Assembly: GCF_950023065.1 (NCBI RefSeq)
Contig: NC_088678.1
Span: forward strand, 59,984,460-60,048,459
DNA length: 64,000 bases
Source of the DNA: Planococcus citri
Lineage: Eukaryota; Arthropoda; Insecta; Hemiptera; Pseudococcidae
Direction: 5' to 3'
The notes under the pieces are model-generated. The model was not told where the DNA came from and searched no databases. It was given only the letters and a program-made list of their open reading frames with translations. How positions within the stretch are numbered: the stretch's first letter is position 1; each line of letters starts with the position of its first letter. This document shows positions 59,321-64,000 of this stretch, piece by piece. Made by a program: the position numbers and the translations under genes.

Positions 59321-62149
59321 GGAGGAGTTGTCTCCGTTTTTCCGTTCATTTCTTGAGAGGTAATTTTTTAGTCATAAATTGTAAATATTATTTTTGCATT
59401 TTGGTCAATCATCAAACAATTTTTTCGAGAGCTTTCTTCTTTTCAAATTTTTTGTTTATTAAAAAAAGATTTGAATCCCACAATTTGCAAAACGGTAAGT
59501 AAGTACTTTGAACAATTACAATCTTTTCACACACGGATTTGCGTTCAATGCCTTTAAATCTTATCCCACAAGACCATCTCCGAGTCTCAAAGGTCTAATG
59601 TTGCCAAAATTTGATTCATATGTAGATCCAGCAGTACTATAAGATCCTGCGATGGGCGTTAAGGGCGTTAAACGTTCGAAAGCAACATTTATGGGCGTTC
59701 AAATACACATACCTACAGTTCGACGAAAGAAAACACACACAATGCGAATTAAGCTCGTATACGTTTCGCAATATCATATACGCAAACGCTACCCCTCCTT
59801 CGGCCCCCTGCCGCATTCTTTTTCTACCCCACAACAATAGTACATTCCGGGCCGATGAAAATTTAAGAATTTTTTTTCTCGCTTTCGGCGGCGATCCTTT
59901 ATTAAAATAATGTACAAAGCATTGGTCTCGTTACGTTGTTGGTTACCCCTTGCCCGCTCTATGCCAGCCTTTTCTCACTCCGGCGTATATTTTTCTTATA
60001 CATAAAAATACACAAAACTAACTGCCTCGTAAAATTACATTAGGAAATTGCCAGATATAACGCTTACACTTATTATAAAAACCAGCCGAGGAGAAATTTA
60101 TAACGACCGCTAGCCGTTCTTATACTATATATACGCGGGCGAGTTAGCAACGAAAAAAAAAAAAAAAAGCAAGCAGGAAAACGGCGAAAAGGAAAAGCCG
60201 AGGAAAATTCTAATAAAAAGGAATAAATGAAGCATAAATCAGCTAGTTATGCTACGATATTCGAAGCGTATTAGTTGGGGAATTTTTTAGGGTGGGTTTT
60301 TCTACTACGTTCGGTGGTGCTTTTTTTCCTTTCCTTTAGGTCGCTTCTCATCTCCCTTCTTCTTATACTACAACATTGGTACTGCTTCGTATATACTTAG
60401 CAGCCTCGAATGTTAAAAAGAATTCCAAAACGTAAAACCTGGCAACAGATTTTTATATCCACTTTTTAAGCGAAAACTTTTTAGACAATTCTGAGGCGAG
60501 TGGCTTCGGGGCGAAAAGAATTAATATAAGTTGTAGGTGCTCTGCTGCTCGTTGCAACTCTCTGTGATCCTTTTTCCTTCGCATTCCCTTCTGCTTTTAT
60601 TTTTTTTCACCTTCTTTTATTTTTATTCTTCCCTTACCCTCGATGCATCGATGAATATTTCGCCGGCGACTACGACCTTTTTAAGCATTTTTCTCTCCTA
60701 CTTCTCCCTTTTTTCTTTTCTTTTTATCAACTTTCCAACGCGGATAGGATAGCTAGAAGCTTAATTAAGCTTTGGTAAATGTATACCTATTTCGATCTGG
60801 CATCTCTGTCTATAGTATTTGGGATGAGAGAAGTGAGGAGAGAGCTATGGACTATGTGCAGTGTTATGTATACACCAATGAGTCAGCATTCTTGTGAGCC
60901 TCAATCAGACGTACATTGTCTTGGTCGGTCGCACTCGCAACAGCCAACGCAGACGAATTCTTGGCATTATTTTAATACATGTAGTACTTATACGAATCTC
61001 CTCTTCTTTCCTTCTCTGTATCAATGTTATTGAGCAGAAAGATGCCTATACCTACGTGAAATATGAAAATGAAAAAACAATACGTCGTCTAAACATTCGA
61101 TCATATCGACACACACACGATGAATTCAAGACATGGCCGGGGAAAAATTACGTAGAAATAACCTCGTACAGCTCGAATAGGTATCTCATATAAGTAAGCT
61201 GGAGTGTATGTAGGTGGCATAAATAATACTAGATCAGCAAAGAAGCATTTACATATACACGCGTTATTCGAGTCGAATCGAGTGTATACACAACATATAT
61301 AGAGACCAAATAAATACGCAAAATGGATGCCAATTTTCTAAGGATCAAAATTTCAAAACCGCGCGCGGATCATTTTAAATTACATTTTTCTAGTCGTCTT
61401 CTTTGAATAAAATAGGATACCGAGATACTCTCGTATATATTCGTAGCTATACGAATTCATAAGTAAAGGTACACATACTATACGTACTTTTACGTATGTG
61501 TCGAGAGCAATATAAATCTCTATCATTCGGTAGGCGATGAATAGGAACCTGTTTTTTTTACTCCTTTTTTTTTTGGTAAATTGTTTCGTTTTTTTTACTC
61601 TTTTCGTTGCTGATGCAGCATTGCAGCTTCCTATTTCGATCATTACTTTTTCATTCATCTCATCCAGATGTGGAATTGTGTTAATATCACTTCGGGCTAC
61701 GTAACGAATACTTATTTTTTTTCACCTCTCTCTGGCTCTCTAGTCGACTCGACTCGGCGTTCATTGCCGAGATACCTTTTTTCCACTTCGATCCGTGAAT
61801 AGAATCTTCTCGAGTTTTTTTCTTCTCCCCTTTTTACCCGCATTGCGATGGTTTTTTTGTCATATTTCGTCTCCATAACGATAGATAGATACGTCTTATT
61901 CGAGGATATGCGAGTGTGTGAGAGTGTGTGCTGAAAGACGGCGACAAATATGAATCGATATACGAGCCGATGTGCGGATATGATTAAAATTAGACTAGTT
62001 GGACATTTTTTTTTCGTGGTGTGGTGTGAATATCGTTGATGGGGTTTTTGAGAGGTGCAGTCTTGAAGGTTAAAGGAATAATTGAAAATTGAAGCTCTGA
62101 GTCGATGAAATATTTTATTCGTAAATGAAAATAAATTGTGTAATTAAAG
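59321..62149. other. No supportable gene
   Basis: 59640-60260 and 61700-62000 are GC-richer with CG-containing words, the rest AT-rich. No frame combines coding texture with splice sites. An A run lies at 60154-60168. Confidence 0.35.
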
Positions 62150-62935
62150 TTTACAAGTTTGAAACAATTTTTAGCTTTGGAGTTGTCTCTGGAGGGAAGA
62201 TAGGATCGTTTCTCAAAGAAGGAGAATTTTTGGAAAAATGAGGATTGCGTCGATGAAGGACATTGCCATCAAAATCCCAGACTTTTGTAGATTCTACTGA
62301 GCGGTTGAAGATTTGAAAATCATCTCATAGATCTTATTCCTGAAACTGAGGGAATATTTCGAAAATTTTTGGGCGCCATTATAGGTACCAATTTTAAGAA
62401 TTTGAAAAAATATCATCATCATACTTACCTACCTATATCATTATTTTAGATATTATTTACAATTTTTCGAATTAGGCACCATTGTGTCCCAAAATACTCT
62501 TCTAATTTCAGAAATGATATCGTTTGATGTTTTCGCATAATTAATTCGAAATAATGGAGCAGAAAATACTTTCAAAATACCACTTCACCCAAAAATAAAC
62601 GATTCGCAAATTTTCAACAGCTCATCAGAACACTTAAAGTGGTCTAGAATTTTAATATGTACTCGTAGTTGATAATTGCTTAAGTGAAAGCAGGAATCTC
62701 AAACACTATCTTTCGAAACTGAGCTGTTTTTCGTATTTTTCTGAAGACCGATTGAGTAAGGAGTAAAGTGTAAAAACACGACTCCATATTTTTCAAAAAA
62801 TCCTCTTAGCTGAGGACCCTTAGGCCTTATCTCGCCTCTATGAGCCTTGGTTTAAATTTTTTTCTGGATGACTTTCAACTCAAGACAAAGATGTCCACTG
62901 AATTTGGTCAAAATCCTTCTACATTTATTTTTGGT
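62150..62935. repeat. Dispersed foldback repeat copy 3
   Basis: TTCTACTGAGCGGTTGAAGA at about 62291 and the GATTCGCAAATTTTCAACAG region at about 62600 are inverted relatives. The CTGAATTTGGTCAAAATCC region near 62897 matches copies at 19925 and 33080. The unit therefore seems to be a foldback element of about 0.8 kb. Confidence 0.5.
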
Positions 62936-64000
62936 GATCTACCTGCACAAATGTGCATAAATTTGCACTCAATGACTTCAAATCAGTATAAAGGAGGAAG
63001 AGAAGGGGGAATTGTACCCAAAAAATAAGCAGATATCTGAATTCAAAATCCTCGAAAACTCAACAATACTCCACGTCATTTTTAATTTTTCGGTACCTAT
63101 TTGGACCACGTTTGAGCCTAGAGGGCACAGGTTGTGAGGGAGGGGGTTCTCGAGGAGTCACGTGGTCGAAAATCATCTTCAAATGAGTAATAATGATGAA
63201 TTTTTTCACGAATTTGAATCGAAATTGGGAAGTAGGGACCCTGTGCCCTCCTCAAAGTGCTGTCTAGATATCATTTTGAGAATTATGACCCTGCAAAATT
63301 AATTTAAAAAGCATCTCTACACATTCTCCACTGGCATTTTTTCAAATTTTGAAATATGTACTTAATTTCAATTTTTGTATTCATGATAAAAAGTTGAGCT
63401 TTTACCTTGAAACTTCAGTGGGTTCAAATTTTAATCACAGATTTGAAATCTTCAATCTATTTCTCTTCGAGTTCCCCCCCTCCTCCCCCCGCCACCAACA
63501 ACAAATTTGTATCAAGTTGAACGCAACGATCTTGAATTAATGGGAATAACCAACAAAAAGTACCTAGGTATGTTTTCATGATGTTTCAAATATTTTTTTT
63601 TTTTCAAATTTGAGGGTTTGGAAAGCACTGATAAGAATTGATTTCAAAAAACAAATTAAAAATTATTATCTAAATGAAAAATTAATTTGAAAAATTTGTT
63701 GATTACCTATTTATTTTTTTAAAATAAAATTTTTTTAAACGTCATTTTAAATTTTGGACTTTTTATTCGAACTTATAATAAGCTATCAAAAACAATAAAA
63801 ACGTTTCCAGGTATAGAGGAGCTTTTGCTTTTTCAAATAATATGTATCTATACCTAACTAAAAAAAGAATCCTCCTCCAAAAAAAAAGTTTCACTTTTAA
63901 TCCCTTTTACTTGCCACATTTAACTCCACCAGTGACCATTGTATAGAAGGGAAGGAGTGTCAGAGGGTTTGAATTGAAAAGGCAAGCAGATATTTGAACT
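62936..64000. other. AT-rich, nothing supportable
   Basis: No coding frame, repeat or RNA gene that I can defend. Short C runs occur near 63475-63490. Confidence 0.45.

Noticed and set aside
1..64000. Bacterial operons, phage or endosymbiont insertion
   Set aside because: No run of closely packed coding frames, no ribosome-binding-site pattern and no bacterial RNA gene is visible.

Overview
This window looks like a repeat-rich stretch of an AT-rich animal nuclear genome, most likely an insect. The evidence is long non-coding spans, GT-AG introns, one recognisable metazoan gene split into five small exons, degenerate retrotransposon and hAT-type transposon remnants, several satellite arrays and frequent (TACC/GGTA) tracts. 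A hemipteran such as a mealybug or other scale insect is my guess from the general texture; nothing here proves the species. There is no bacterial operon, phage or CRISPR locus.

The only gene I can reconstruct with confidence is TANGO2 (NRDE family) on the minus strand, 31778 down to 28161. Five exons with consensus splice sites join without a frame error into 286 codons plus a stop. Four other places look like exons but cannot be assigned: 35473-35524 (minus, a start codon followed by a strong donor), 7220-7304 (plus), 49129-49298 (plus) and a minus-strand open frame at 17931-18226. A minus-strand coding-like fragment lies at 48665-48872.

Mobile DNA, left to right. A 59-bp tandem array (3237-4084) is split by a terminal-inverted-repeat element (4087-5201), which is itself split by a hAT-like MITE (4097-4613) with a perfect 8-bp duplication. 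Next come foldback elements at 5801-6222 and 13654-13812. A degenerate array at 13999-14570 is followed by a 29-30 bp minisatellite at 15440-17366 that contains a 144-bp insert. A degenerate RNase H-bearing non-LTR retrotransposon (about 24020-25950) carries an insertion of about 0.85 kb. A 1.7-kb terminal-inverted-repeat element lies at 36113-37839, and an array of 'TCACCAGAAGTCACC' type at 40300-41870. A 1.56-kb near-palindromic foldback element flanked by TA (44029-45590) sits inside an older relative of itself. Two further hAT-like MITEs of one family lie at 53222-53485 and 53885-54165.

Three separate satellite blocks (20455-21655, 52095-53145, 56095-59320) have different unit lengths but share a palindromic core around TTCGCGAA. 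This is the most unusual pattern in the window. The interval 51410-53145 strings together diverged copies of three repeat families found elsewhere in the window.

The remaining sequence (for example 7305-13650, 18230-19900, 21660-23980, 37840-40290, 41880-44020, 45740-48090, 49300-51400, 54175-56090, 59330-62150) shows no supportable gene. Some parts are richer in GC and in TAATTA-like and other short motifs, which would fit intronic or intergenic regulatory DNA, but this is inference only.
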